Shown here: in pieces, positions 30,174 through 39,381 of the stretch
Layout of the letters: each line of letters opens with the position of its first letter
Position numbering within the stretch: the first letter of the stretch is position 1
NCBI RefSeq assembly: GCF_004116385.1
Contig: NZ_PEIB01000001.1
Coordinates: 351,368-415,367, forward strand
Source: Veronia nyctiphanis
GTDB lineage: Bacteria; Pseudomonadota; Gammaproteobacteria; Enterobacterales; Vibrionaceae
Direction: 5' to 3'
Length of the DNA: 64,000 nt
Notes under the pieces: model-generated
Told to the model about the DNA's origin: nothing
The model's input: only the letters and a program-made list of their open reading frames with translations
Database searches by the model: none
Translations under genes and position numbers: made by a program

Positions 30174-31362
30174 TCAATAACTAATAGTGACTTTGGCCGC
30201 CACAGATTTAGCAATGTTTACGGCTTCATCCACATTGCTGCCTCGGGTAAGTGCCACGCCTAATCGGCGGCTGCCATCAATATCAGGCTTGCCGAACAAC
30301 CTCAGTTGAGTATCTGGATTCGTCAGTGCTGTATGGAGACCAGCAAACCTCAGATCTTGAGATGTGCCGTTACCCAAAATAACCGCTGATGCTGATGGGC
30401 CATACTGGCGAATGCCTCCAACAGGCAAACCGAGAAATGCCCGAACATGCAAAGCAAACTCAGATAAATCCTGTGAAATCAGCGTGACCATGCCAGTGTC
30501 GTGTGGACGTGGAGATACCTCGCTGAAGATCACATGGTCGCCTTTTACAAACAACTCAACACCAAACAGACCATGACCGCCAAGCGCGGTGACGACTTTC
30601 TGCGCGATGGCTTGCGCATTTTCCAGGCTTTGTCCGTCATAATCTGTGGCTGCCAAGATTCGCGATAATCGCCATCTTCCTGACGATGGCCAATCGGATC
30701 ACAGAAGTGAATGCCATCAACGGCGCTGACCGTGAGAAGGGTAATTTCATAGTCGAAGTCGACAAAGCCTTCGATGATCACTTTGCCTTTTCCGGCGCGG
30801 CCACCTTCTTGCGCATAGTCCCAAGCCGATTTAACGTCTTCTTCTGATTTCAGCAGGCTTTGACCTTTGCCCGAAGAGCTCATGACCGGTTTAACAAGGC
30901 ATGGAAAACCGATGGCCGATACATGATTGGTAAATTTTTCGTAGGTATCGGCAAATTGGTAAGAAGAGGTGGGCAGCTCAAGCTCTTCTGCCGCCAAGCG
31001 GCGAATACCTTCACGGTTCATCGTCAAGCGTGCTGCTGTCGCTGTGGGAACGACATGTAAGCCTTGCTGCTCCAATTTAACGAGCTTTGGTGTAGCAATA
31101 GCCTCTATTTCAGGGACGACAAAATCCGGTTTTTCTTCAGCAATCACTTTTGCTAAGCGTCGCCATCAAGCATATTAAGCACATGACTTCGGTGAGCAAC
31201 CTGCATGGCAGGTGCATCGGCGTAACGGTCACAGGCTATCACCTCGATGCCCAGCCGTTGGCACTCTATCGCGACTTCTTTGCCGAGTTCGCCTGCACCT
31301 AATAATAGTACCCGTATTGCACTTGTCCGGGTTGCCGTTCCAAACGTCATTGTTTCAGCCAT
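30174..31362 (-). CDS. purT: Phosphoribosylglycinamide formyltransferase 2 (PurT), two frame breaks
   Basis: A formate-dependent GAR transformylase of purine synthesis, ATP-grasp superfamily. N-terminal [24 protein letters not shown]-grasp parts ([50 protein letters not shown]), and the C-terminal [16 protein letters not shown]. The reading frame is split at LDGDA (near 31155; GCTTAG for GCTTTAG) and at MTDK (near 30630; CAAAGCC for CAAAAGCC). Restoring both bases gives 396 residues against 392 in E. coli. The start ATG at 31362 has AGGGA upstream. A PurR operator lies 53 bp upstream. Confidence 0.93.
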
Positions 31363-31414
31363 AGTGGTTCCCTGTTGAGAAGTATTCGCTGATTCTAACG
31401 AAATACCATTTAGG

Positions 31415-31428
31415 CGCAAACGTTTGCG
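31415..31428. promoter_or_regulatory. PurR operator upstream of purT
   Basis: A 14-bp perfect palindrome CGCAAACGTTTGCG, the core of the PurR consensus ACGCAAACGTTTGCGT. It sits 53 bp upstream of the purT ATG. PurR with hypoxanthine or guanine as co-repressor would lower purine synthesis; E. coli purT is also PurR-controlled. Confidence 0.88.
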
Positions 31429-31529
31429 GTCAGGCTTTCCAGTTGATGCGTCGTTTGATCGCTTTCAGTGAGCAAACTGCACCTATTGAGACACGGGTTT
31501 TGGTAAATATCACTTAGGTATCAATTTAG

Positions 31530-32231
31530 CTAGGTTTGACGGGATAACAGCTCAGAAACAGTGACAAAAGTGTAGCCTTTGGCTTTGAGCCCACGGATGA
31601 TGCCGGGGAGCGCTGCGCGAGATTGGTTTCTGGCTCCATTTAGTACATGCAGGAGAACAATTGAGCCGGGGCGGGTTTATGTCAGCACTGAATTGACGAT
31701 ATCGTCCGATGTGGCGAACAGGTCATTGTCTGCTTCAACATCGCCAGTCACTGTCACTATATCGTGTTTATTGAGGTAATAAGGAAGGACAAATAGCTTC
31801 TTAAAGTAAGGAGGCCGGAAGGTCATTTTGCCCCGATAACCCGTTTCACGGATGAGGTGAGAGGTTTCAGTGATCTCCCGTTCTATGGTGTTAATACTTT
31901 TAAACACCAACCGCTTGTGAGTGAATCCGTGGTTACCAATTTCGTGGCCTTTAGCAACGATCTTCTGTGTCGTTCTCATATTGTCCCGGATACCTCTTCC
32001 ATTGAGATAAAACGTGCCTTTGACGTTGTGTTTGTCGAGAATCGCTAAGACGTCGTCAGGGAGTTGTTTATTCCAAGGGCCATCATCGAACGTTAAAGCC
32101 ACGACTTTATCGTTTGTCTCCACGCGATGAACAATGTCACCGAAAAGCTGAAAGGTTCTCGAATTACTCAGTGAGTAAAGCCCAAAAGCGATGACGAATA
32201 TGATTGTTAAGAGTATTAATGTCCTTTTCAT
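31530..32231 (-). CDS. Polysaccharide deacetylase (NodB homology) with an in-frame stop
   Basis: An N-terminal membrane anchor (residues ~4-20) is followed by the NodB domain of carbohydrate esterase family 4: TFDDGPW (motif 1), HEIGNHGFTH (motif 2, H-x3-H) and TFRPPYFKK (motif 3). The frame stops at a TAA (31677-31679) and then continues in the same frame as TRPGSIVLLHVLNGARNQSR to the next stop at 31530, giving ~233 residues in all. This is a substitution, not an indel, unlike other breaks here. Motif 5 (SIVLLH) lies after the stop, so the truncated product would be inactive. Either read error or a true nonsense mutation is possible. Confidence 0.75.
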
Positions 32232-32474
32232 GACGCATTCCTTGTATTAAAAGCGTGTGGCACATCGGAGCCAGAAAAGCACATACTGAGGGATAAAAAA
32301 GATAACTAAGTGACTGAAAAGTGGTAGATAGTGGTCTAATTATGACAAAAAAGGGCATCGTATTTAAAGGCGCGCTTTACACCGGATACAGCTGAGATAT
32401 TCAGCGTAAAATACTGGCTGGGATAGTGTCATTCATCAATGACATCTCCCAGACAGTTGATACAAAAAATACAC

Positions 32475-33359
32475 TTAAAACCCTTTATGCTTCTTTCTGT
32501 ACGCTAGAGGACTGACGCCTTTTATCCGCCTGAACTGTCGGCTAAAGTTAGCGAGGTTTTGAAATCCGACAGTTTGACTGATCGTGGCCACGGCTTCCGC
32601 TGTCTCGGCGAGCATCACACAAGCACGCTGCACTCTCACCCGATTGACGAAATCCGTAAAGCGATGGCCCGTTGATTGGTGAAAGAAGCGTGAAAAGTAA
32701 GAGTCTGTCATATTCAACAAACTGGCGACATCTTTGAGTCTGATGGGTTGTTGATGCTTTGTCATCACATAATCGATGACCACACTGACCCGGTTTTGTA
32801 ACGTGCTTGCATCCCTCACCTCAGACGCTGGTATCGTTGACAGCACCCGATTTTCAGCTTTGTTAATGTAATTAATCAGGCTGAGAAAATGCATCAGGCG
32901 TTCAACCCCCTGGCTATCGCGTATCTGTGCAAAGCGCCTCTCTGACTCGATGAGTGGCACATTGAGAAACTCAAGGCCCATTTTTGCTCTCTCAAGCATC
33001 TCAGCGAATTTTTCCAGCTCTGGAAAAATGCGTGCTGCCATCGGAAAAAGGTCAGGCTTAAACTGGATGACCATATCTCTCTTTGCACGGTGCTCGTCAG
33101 GTTCTAGCTGACTGATCCAGTTGTGGGGCAGCCATGGACCGACGAGGCTGAGGTGTCCAGGGGCAAAGGGAGCAAGATAATTACCAATGGTCACTTTTCC
33201 CTGAGTGTCGGTGATGAGATGTAATTCATAGTGTTCGTGCACGTGCCAGTGAATTCTTCGGTCAGGTAAACCATGCTCGTAGTAGCAGATTGACTCTTCC
33301 TCTATTTGGATAAACTCCCAAACAGGTTCTTTATCAATCTCGTGTGTCACTAATTCCAT
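32475..33359 (-). CDS. AraC-family transcriptional regulator with cupin domain
   Basis: 294 residues. The N-terminal cupin-like sensor domain has IHWHVHEHYELHLI and APGHLSLVGPWLPHNW. The C-terminal double helix-turn-helix is at about residues 190-290, with LKDVASLLNMTDSYFSRFFHQSTGHRFTDFVNRVRVQRA and AETVG-like QTVGFQNLANFSRQFRRIKGVSPLAYR. Probably a sugar-responsive activator. No neighbour suggests its target. Confidence 0.9.
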   Translation of the reverse strand: MELVTHEIDKEPVWEFIQIEEESICYYEHGLPDRRIHWHVHEHYELHLITDTQGKVTIGNYLAPFAPGHLSLVGPWLPHNWISQLEPDEHRAKRDMVIQFKPDLFPMAARIFPELEKFAEMLERAKMGLEFLNVPLIESERRFAQIRDSQGVERLMHFLSLINYINKAENRVLSTIPASEVRDASTLQNRVSVVIDYVMTKHQQPIRLKDVASLLNMTDSYFSRFFHQSTGHRFTDFVNRVRVQRACVMLAETAEAVATISQTVGFQNLANFSRQFRRIKGVSPLAYRKKHKGF

Positions 33360-34104
33360 TTTCCCTCACTCATTAATTAGCTCTTATTTTATTGGCCTAC
33401 TTTAGATAGCTCTTATGTAATTAATTGAACTATCGTTTAGCAATAATGAACGATGTAAAGTCTCACTTTAGTCTCAGCAATGATAAAATATGCTACATTT
33501 TATGGTCTTATATGCATATTGTTGTTATCAACGACCAGAAAAGTTAGCAGGCTGTTAACCCCCATGTCTACTAAGCTGGATCGTTCCACTAATCGGTCCT
33601 GATTGGTTATTGTCGTTTTGTAAAAGTCGCGGTAAAAATAGCCATCAAGCATTCGGTTGAAGTGTCACGTCTCTTCTTTGGTGAATAATGTTTCATGTCA
33701 TTAACCTCAGTGAACGGTTCTGCTGTTTTGGCGTGTAAAGACAGAATAACCGCCATCGACTGTTGTTAAGGAATGAAGGACGGCATATCCGCATACCCAC
33801 CCAGTTCTATTAGCAAACACAAAGGTAAGATTGGCCCATATCTCTCCACTGTGGAAAAGAATATGAATATAAAACCAAGCGCGTATCAATTCGGAGAAAA
33901 TTCGGAGATTAGTGTCTCAATTGTTGTCTCACTTTTGCTGTGACGCAAAAAAAGTGAGACGTGCTACCAAGCTTTAGTTCGTTTTTCGGGCGTTTCTACC
34001 AGTGTTTGCCAGACTTTTTTATGACAAGAGCAGACACTTCTGCTGTTTATGGGTACGGAGAGTATTTTTGACTCTTCAAACGCTGCGCTTATGAGCGAGG
34101 TCGT
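33360..34104. other. Long intergenic region with one inverted repeat
   Basis: About 745 bp with no convincing gene on either strand. It contains an inverted repeat at 33926-33960 (arms GTCTCACTTTTGC and GCAAAAAAAGTGAGAC) and a short direct repeat TTCGGAGA at about 33892-33908. The region may be the edge of an inserted segment. Confidence 0.4.
33926..33960. repeat. Inverted repeat, GTCTCAC arms
   Basis: A 13-base arm (GTCTCACTTTTGC) pairs with GCAAAAAAAGTGAGAC apart from three extra As. The loop is 6 bases. No T-run follows on the plus strand, so it is not a clear terminator. Confidence 0.5.
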
Positions 34105-34590
34105 ATGAGCATGAGAATTGATTTGTTGCTCCGCAAGTTTGGCTTCAAAGGTGACCAAGAAGACAGTTCGCCGATTGAAGACACAATGCAGACTATTTTT
34201 GAGCAACTGAATGAACTAGAGATTGTGTGGGAAGATTCTTCTATTGGCTGGTTGTTGTTACTGACGGAACAACTGCATGACACCGAGGCCTTCAACAGGC
34301 TTGTCGCCGTTGTTAAGGCCGAAGTGGCCGCTGATCCAGATTTTTCCTGTTTCAGAGATGATGAAGCGTTATCCGCGATCATCATTACGGCGATCAATGA
34401 GGCGACAAACCTGAAAGGTCAAATGTGCATGGAATGTTGTGGCTCCGGTGAAATTGATCATGGAGACAACACCGAAACATGCCCCAAATGTAAAGACGGT
34501 TATTTGCCTTGGACAGACGAAAGAAGGTATGAACTCTTTGTTCAGCTTTACTCTTCGCCTTACAGCAATTTACCCGATACAAGCCGATGA
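34105..34590 (+). CDS. Unknown protein with DnaJ-like zinc-ribbon motif
   Basis: 161 residues. The C-terminal half has CMECCGSGEIDHGDNTETC and PKCKDGYL, that is CxxC-x-G-x-G ... CxxC-x-x-G, a zinc-binding pattern like the DnaJ centre. The N-terminal half is helical and acidic. GAGGT lies 4 bp before the ATG. The stop overlaps the ATG of a 35-residue reading frame by ATGA, which suggests translational coupling. Function unknown; similar arrangements occur in phage-like regions. Confidence 0.65.
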   Translation: MSMRIDLLLRKFGFKGDQEDSSPIEDTMQTIFEQLNELEIVWEDSSIGWLLLLTEQLHDTEAFNRLVAVVKAEVAADPDFSCFRDDEALSAIIITAINEATNLKGQMCMECCGSGEIDHGDNTETCPKCKDGYLPWTDERRYELFVQLYSSPYSNLPDTSR

Positions 34591-34694
34591 TTGGTCAGCT
34601 TGTTGACCAGCTTTCAATGGAGAAATTAGCAGCATTGCTGGCAATAAAAGGGCGAATTGAAAAAGAGAATAAAGTGGATCAAAAAGTCGCTTAA
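34587..34694 (+). CDS. 35-residue reading frame coupled to the preceding gene
   Basis: Begins with ATG at 34587, overlapping the TGA of the zinc-ribbon gene. The product (35 residues, starting MIGQLVDQLSMEKLAALLAI) is helical and could be a small helper or C-terminal fragment. The overlap is the only support. Confidence 0.35.
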   Translation: MIGQLVDQLSMEKLAALLAIKGRIEKENKVDQKVA

Positions 34695-34997
34695 TTTTCG
34701 TGGTTTGAACATACTCCGCTGGCAATTCGTGGCGTTTACGCCACGCTGCCTCGCATTTCGTTTTCGCTTCCATTAACACACTTCAGCTAAGGCTATATTG
34801 TTACTTCAGATCAGGTAACAAGCCGTGCAATGGCATGTTTACTAACGCCGAGCGTTTTGCGCACAAACAGCTATCCATTTCTGCTTTGTAGATTCCTTAA
34901 CGCCATACCCACTCAGTGAGGCTACATTCAAAATACTCACCTGTTTTGGGTGTTTGATTAAGCAACAACCCAGTCTCCCTAAGCGTTTTTAATTGCA
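34695..34997. other. Intergenic region
   Basis: About 300 bp between the small coupled frame and the GNAT gene. It contains a perfect hairpin GTGGCG-TTTA-CGCCAC at 34729-34744. No gene can be supported. Confidence 0.35.
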
Positions 34998-35495
34998 GTG
35001 GTACAGAATGTGAAGATTCAATCAATCAAACAAGATCGCGCGATATTATTGCTGCCGATATTCATCGAGATGGAAAAATACTATTTTGGTGCGTGCGATG
35101 TGACTGACGAGGAGATGTTGGCATACATAGAAGAGTCGGTCTTGTCTGACCACTCCAGCATCAAGATTTCTGCCATATTCGATGACAATTCCCTCCTTGG
35201 GTTCGCAAGCTATGCCATTTTATATCCCGGCCCAAAGCAGGGTGGGCAGATGTACATTAAAGACCTCTTCATCTCAGAAAGTGCAAGAGGGAAAGGGCTT
35301 GGCCTTGAAATGATGCGCCACCTTGCGGGCATTGCTGTGCAACATCGTTGTTCCCGTTTGGATTGGACGGCCGAAAGCACAAACCCAACGGCCGGGCAGT
35401 TTTATCAGTCGATAGGTGCGGAGTTAGTGACAGAAAAAGAGTATTACCGCTTTTCAGATAAAGACTTAGAGGCGTTGGCAAATGGATGTAACTGA
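34998..35495 (+). CDS. GNAT N-acetyltransferase
   Basis: 165 residues. The acetyl-CoA site reads MYIKDLFISESARGKGLGLEMMRHLAGIA with R-G-K-G-L-G, and the C-terminal QFYQSIGAELV completes the fold. The start GTG at 34998 is uncertain. The stop lies 14 bp inside the NUDIX gene, so the two are translated together. Targets unknown. Confidence 0.85.
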   Translation: MVQNVKIQSIKQDRAILLLPIFIEMEKYYFGACDVTDEEMLAYIEESVLSDHSSIKISAIFDDNSLLGFASYAILYPGPKQGGQMYIKDLFISESARGKGLGLEMMRHLAGIAVQHRCSRLDWTAESTNPTAGQFYQSIGAELVTEKEYYRFSDKDLEALANGCN

Positions 35496-35925
35496 AAGTG
35501 AAGTAAAAAACTTCAACGGGGCTAAGTTGGCGACCTTTTATGGTAGCGAGTTGATCGTATACAAACGGGACAATATTGAAGGTATTCCATACCCTGACTG
35601 CTGGGACTTTCCGGGCGGCGGCAGAGAAAATAACGAAAGCCCCGAAGTTTGTGCGCTGAGAGAGTTTGAAGAAGAGTTTAGCGTCAAGGTACCTGAAAGC
35701 CGTATTCACTTTAAAAAGTACGTAAAGAGCCACACAGGTAAAGGCGGCGCATACTTTCTCGCACTCACTTTGCAGCAAGAGGAATTTGAACAAATTCAGT
35801 TCGGTGATGAAGGCCAATACTGGCAATTAATGACAATTGAACAATACCTTGCGCACCCAAAGGCGATTCCAGCTTTAAAAGAAAGGCTCACTGCCTATTT
35901 GTCGGAAAGAACCAACACAAAATGA
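35482..35925 (+). CDS. NUDIX hydrolase
   Basis: 147 residues with the Nudix box GGGRENNESPEVCALREFEEEF (G-x5-E-x7-R-E-x2-E-E), the magnesium site of nucleoside diphosphate hydrolases. The substrate cannot be told. It overlaps the GNAT gene by 14 bp, probably one operon. Confidence 0.9.
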   Translation: MDVTESEVKNFNGAKLATFYGSELIVYKRDNIEGIPYPDCWDFPGGGRENNESPEVCALREFEEEFSVKVPESRIHFKKYVKSHTGKGGAYFLALTLQQEEFEQIQFGDEGQYWQLMTIEQYLAHPKAIPALKERLTAYLSERTNTK

Positions 35926-35954
35926 GCTCAGAAGGTCACTTGCCTGAATAACAA

Positions 35955-36569
35955 CTAGCCGAGCAGCTTCACCAGTTGCTCAATCTTAATGTTTGATAGC
36001 TGTCGGTAATCAAAATACGGGCAAATAAACACAGGTAAATCAGGGTGAACGGCAAAAGATTCACTCAGCCAAACACACTCACCGGCAATCTCCAACTGCT
36101 TTGCATGCGTTCGCCCCGCGATAATATGCAGCCCACCAAACCGGGCATTTTCTTTGATATCCGCGTTTCCAAAATACAAAGCCGTACCGCTGTTTTCTTG
36201 CAGCAATGAAGCGTCTCTGAATGACTGCCAACTATCAAAGGCGTCAGGAAAAGAACGATGGGTTGTTGGAAGTGCAAAAAGCAACTTTGCATACACATTG
36301 AACACCTTCCGCCAACCATTGCCGCCAGTTTGGTTTATCGCAAAGATATCGCCCGTTGCGAGAGGATAGTGCGTCTCTAGAGGGAGCGGGGAGCCTATCG
36401 CTTTTTCAAAGGGAGGGGATTTTTCTATATAAACAGAAAATATTGCCTTGCTATCTCCAAGTGCAGTGAACGACATCAATGGGATTTCCGAAATCTCAAC
36501 ATATTGGCGCGACAAGATACCATGCAGCCTGCCAAAAGCAGGTGCCACGGGCGAATCATCATGTATCAC
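35955..36569 (-). CDS. Conserved hypothetical protein
   Basis: 204 residues, soluble, no signal peptide seen. The C-terminal end, with FGGLHIIAGRTHAKQLEIAGEC and FICPYFDYRQLSNIKIEQL, is strongly patterned and probably conserved in Vibrionaceae. I do not recognise it with confidence. Its start overlaps the DUF2145 stop by 4 bp on the same strand, so it is the last gene of a three-gene leftward operon (37724 to 35955). Confidence 0.75.
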   Translation of the reverse strand: MIHDDSPVAPAFGRLHGILSRQYVEISEIPLMSFTALGDSKAIFSVYIEKSPPFEKAIGSPLPLETHYPLATGDIFAINQTGGNGWRKVFNVYAKLLFALPTTHRSFPDAFDSWQSFRDASLLQENSGTALYFGNADIKENARFGGLHIIAGRTHAKQLEIAGECVWLSESFAVHPDLPVFICPYFDYRQLSNIKIEQLVKLLG

Positions 36570-37357
36570 TGAGAGAGATGATAAACGTATTTAACGGCAT
36601 TGTTCTCTTTCAGAAAATCACCGATAGTTGAAAACGTCGCAGTAACGGGGCGTGAGGGATGGTCTGATGTGGTTATCGACTTAACAAACATCGAGCCCAG
36701 TGCTAGTTTGGTGCTGCTGATATGTACCCGTTGTGGTTTGAAGTGGGCCTTTTGGTAGGCTTTAATCTGCTTAATGTTATCGGTCCGGTAAATGGCCGAC
36801 GTAATCACATCCAGAGTATGCTCAGTGCAGTTTTGATACCCAAGCGTAAACGGGTTGGCAATCAGCGAATACCTTGGATTATGAAGCTTTTGGTAGGTGT
36901 GTGAATTAATCACGGACAACAGCCTCTGCTGAAGCGTTGACGAGGGGATAATGATGCCGGCCTTGAGGTCATAAACACCGGCAAAAAAATCGACAGGAAA
37001 ATCCCGCACCAACTCGCTGCGGTCATCCTTGCCGGGCGTCTGATAGAGGTTGTAAATCATATAACCCCGCGTTTTCTTTCCCTCGGTGCTTTCTATTTGT
37101 GAGTAAACGGCCAGTGCTGTATGCGTATAACGAATCCCTTTTGGTAAATCACTCCTTGGCTCGCCGACTCTGGCTAAAATAGCGACGCGCGCCCCACGTT
37201 GTGCCAGTGATTTTTCAACATCCTTAGCAAATTGAATGATTTTCTCCGGTGCATGATTGGGCGGAGCGTTAGCCTGACTTCCCGCTTGGGAGGTCAGGCT
37301 AACAAGAGAGAGTATGAGGGCAGAAAACATTGACCTGATTTGCAGTGCCATAGTCAC
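36566..37357 (-). CDS. Exported DUF2145-like protein
   Basis: 263 residues with an N-terminal signal peptide (cleaved near SQAG). Body motifs such as RYTHTALAVYSQIES, YMIYNLYQ, DFFAGVYDL, YSLIANPFTLGYQNCTEHTLD fit the DUF2145 family of exported proteins, which resemble a papain-like or NlpC-type fold; the His in RYTHTA and the Cys in QNCTEH could be catalytic, which is my inference. Function unknown. The middle gene of a three-gene set, 22 bp after the 114-residue exported protein. Confidence 0.8.
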   Translation of the reverse strand: MTMALQIRSMFSALILSLVSLTSQAGSQANAPPNHAPEKIIQFAKDVEKSLAQRGARVAILARVGEPRSDLPKGIRYTHTALAVYSQIESTEGKKTRGYMIYNLYQTPGKDDRSELVRDFPVDFFAGVYDLKAGIIIPSSTLQQRLLSVINSHTYQKLHNPRYSLIANPFTLGYQNCTEHTLDVITSAIYRTDNIKQIKAYQKAHFKPQRVHISSTKLALGSMFVKSITTSDHPSRPVTATFSTIGDFLKENNAVKYVYHLSQ

Positions 37358-37379
37358 TTCTCCTTGTTAGCCATCGAGT

Positions 37380-37724
37380 TTACTGACCTGACAGCGCTTC
37401 GGCAGGTGATGGGTAAGCGGTGAAGCTTTCTTCACACACATCCAACGGCTTATCGAAATTGATATCCGCGAAGTCGAGAGCGGCCTTACCTGCACTTTCA
37501 CTCAGCGCGCCAAGCCCGCCAACAATCAAAAACGGTGCGGCGGAAGCGGCGAGAGCAACCTGACCGGACGCTGCCATGCTGTGAACGGTGGAAGCCGCAC
37601 TGGCAGAGCCTGCGGTGGATGCATTATCAACTGCCTTCTTGCTGTGATTAGTTGATGCAACGGCCTGGCCAGAAAATGCCAGCGATAATGTCATTCCTAT
37701 AATTGTTGCTTTAATTGCATTCAT
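37380..37724 (-). CDS. Exported hypothetical protein, alanine/serine rich
   Basis: 114 residues. Signal peptide of ~23 residues ends AVA-S. The mature part is low complexity (NASTAGSASAASTVHSMAASG) with a hydrophobic stretch (VALAASAAPFLIVGGLGAL), then a short acidic end with one Cys (DVCEESF). First gene of the leftward three-gene set. Not recognised. Confidence 0.7.
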   Translation of the reverse strand: MNAIKATIIGMTLSLAFSGQAVASTNHSKKAVDNASTAGSASAASTVHSMAASGQVALAASAAPFLIVGGLGALSESAGKAALDFADINFDKPLDVCEESFTAYPSPAEALSGQ

Positions 37725-37892
37725 CGTAATGTCCTTCTCTTGATGTTTTGTTAATCGAAATCATTAATTATAAAACGATGTTCGATTGAGACTCAGATTA
37801 GAGTTGGAGTGCTTAAAAAACAATGTTCAATTGTGATTAATGAGAGTTAGATCGTTGGATGGTCCGTAAGCTAATGAAAGTATTGGGACGAC

Positions 37893-37927
37893 TAAAACAA
37901 ACCCTGCACGGTGCAGGGTTTGTTTTA
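37893..37927. terminator. Perfect 35-bp palindrome, bidirectional terminator
   Basis: Two 17-base arms (TAAAACAAACCCTGCAC / GTGCAGGGTTTGTTTTA) around one base, with A-run and T-run ends. It sits 29 bp after the leftward diguanylate cyclase stop, at its 3' end. Confidence 0.8.
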
Positions 37928-37955
37928 CCAGAGTCACGTCAACGTCATGCCAACG

Positions 37956-39164
37956 TTATGATGAGTATTCGAGCCAGGGGCGTTTGCTCTCTTCTGCGGA
38001 GCTGGAAAGGGTTTCTTCGAAGCGTTGAATTTGGTCTCGCCCTTTTGCTTTGGCCTGATACAAAGACGCATCGGCTTTTTCTAATGCTGAATACAAATCA
38101 TCAGCCTTGTTTGTGGTGTGAAGGCCAATAGAGACAGTCACCTGAATCGGTTCTTTGTCTTCACCAATATCCACAACCATGGTTCTTACTGCATTCAAAA
38201 TACGCGTGGCAATTTTGTTGGCGTTTTCTTGGCTGCAATCCGAAAGAAACAGAATAAACTCCTCGCCACCAAAACGACCAAAGATGTCCTCTTCTCTGAT
38301 CCGCGATTGCACTGCTTTTGCAAACGCCTCTAGCACCCGATCGCCAGCGAAATGGCCATAACGGTCATTCACACGTTTGAACTTATCCAAATCAAAGAGA
38401 ATAACGGTGAACGGCGACTTTTTGTTTTTGCGTTTATCAAATCGTTGCTGCGCCTGAGTCATTAACATGCGGCGATTGTAAACACCCGTTAATGGGTCGA
38501 GCGTGGCATGTCGATAAAGCTTCATGATCATATGCAGCTGCGACAGCTGTGACCAAGCCACCATAACCGCGGTGATCCCCTCAAATGAGAACAACATCTT
38601 TCTGACATTATCGACCTCATGACCACCAAGAACCGTCACCGAGTATTGCGTCATAAAGGTAATACCAATCAGCAGCAAGCACTCAGAAGCAGTGAGAGGA
38701 AATATTGCCAGCACAACAATATGTATCAGCGGCAACATAGCGTAGCTAAACGAATAATGCGTATGGTCAAAAGGGAAATCTAACACCAGGCTGGCACTGA
38801 AATAGAACAGGTTGGCAGCAATAACCAGCAGCGTGAGCGCAAATTTGATACGAAGCAGGCTGGTGCTGCTGTGCACAGTTGAAGCGATATAAAGGGCCGA
38901 CGTGGCAAAGAGCAATCGCAATGCAGAAAGCTGAAGGGTCTGGCTGTTAGAAATTTCATCCAGCGCTGACAGTTGCGCGAAATCAATCGCGATCCAGACA
39001 AGGTTAGCGGCCGCCCAAATAACGCACAGAGCTTGAAGCCTGCCTTTGAGGTACGCATGTCTGGTCGTATTGAAAGACTGCGCATGATTTCTACGGGACC
39101 AGAGTTCGTACAGCGACAGCTTCCAACGAAGCAGCCTAGGTTCTTTGCGAAGAGATATGGCCAT
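37956..39164 (-). CDS. Membrane diguanylate cyclase (GGDEF)
   Basis: 402 residues. Five or six hydrophobic segments in residues ~40-215 form a membrane sensor. The cyclase domain starts at about residue 230 with ATLDPLTGVYNRRML, VILFDLDKFKRVNDRYGHFAGD (metal and substrate residues) and RFGGEEFILFLSD, an intact GGEEF active site, so it should make c-di-GMP from GTP. There is no inhibitory RxxD just before GGEEF (it reads EEDIFGRFGGEEF). Start ATG 39164 with AGG 8 bp upstream. Confidence 0.9.
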   Translation of the reverse strand: MAISLRKEPRLLRWKLSLYELWSRRNHAQSFNTTRHAYLKGRLQALCVIWAAANLVWIAIDFAQLSALDEISNSQTLQLSALRLLFATSALYIASTVHSSTSLLRIKFALTLLVIAANLFYFSASLVLDFPFDHTHYSFSYAMLPLIHIVVLAIFPLTASECLLLIGITFMTQYSVTVLGGHEVDNVRKMLFSFEGITAVMVAWSQLSQLHMIMKLYRHATLDPLTGVYNRRMLMTQAQQRFDKRKNKKSPFTVILFDLDKFKRVNDRYGHFAGDRVLEAFAKAVQSRIREEDIFGRFGGEEFILFLSDCSQENANKIATRILNAVRTMVVDIGEDKEPIQVTVSIGLHTTNKADDLYSALEKADASLYQAKAKGRDQIQRFEETLSSSAEESKRPWLEYSS

Positions 39165-39381
39165 GTGACATGCCTGCTAACTATTGTTTTATTTAATATT
39201 TATTATTTAACGAACATTATGCTACTGCATGAATAATGAGCAATATATAAAAATTAAGCGTTTCAACAAGGCGTCTTTCATTAGTGTGATGTAATACATA
39301 TGTTGCAGGTCAATTACGCATTTTGCGTGATGACGAGCAGCACGTATAATTCGCCCATATTTCAACGTGAGAGTGTGTTAC

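Noticed and set aside
34570..34779. Minus-strand 69-codon frame
   Set aside because: It overlaps the plus-strand coupled frame and has no motif.
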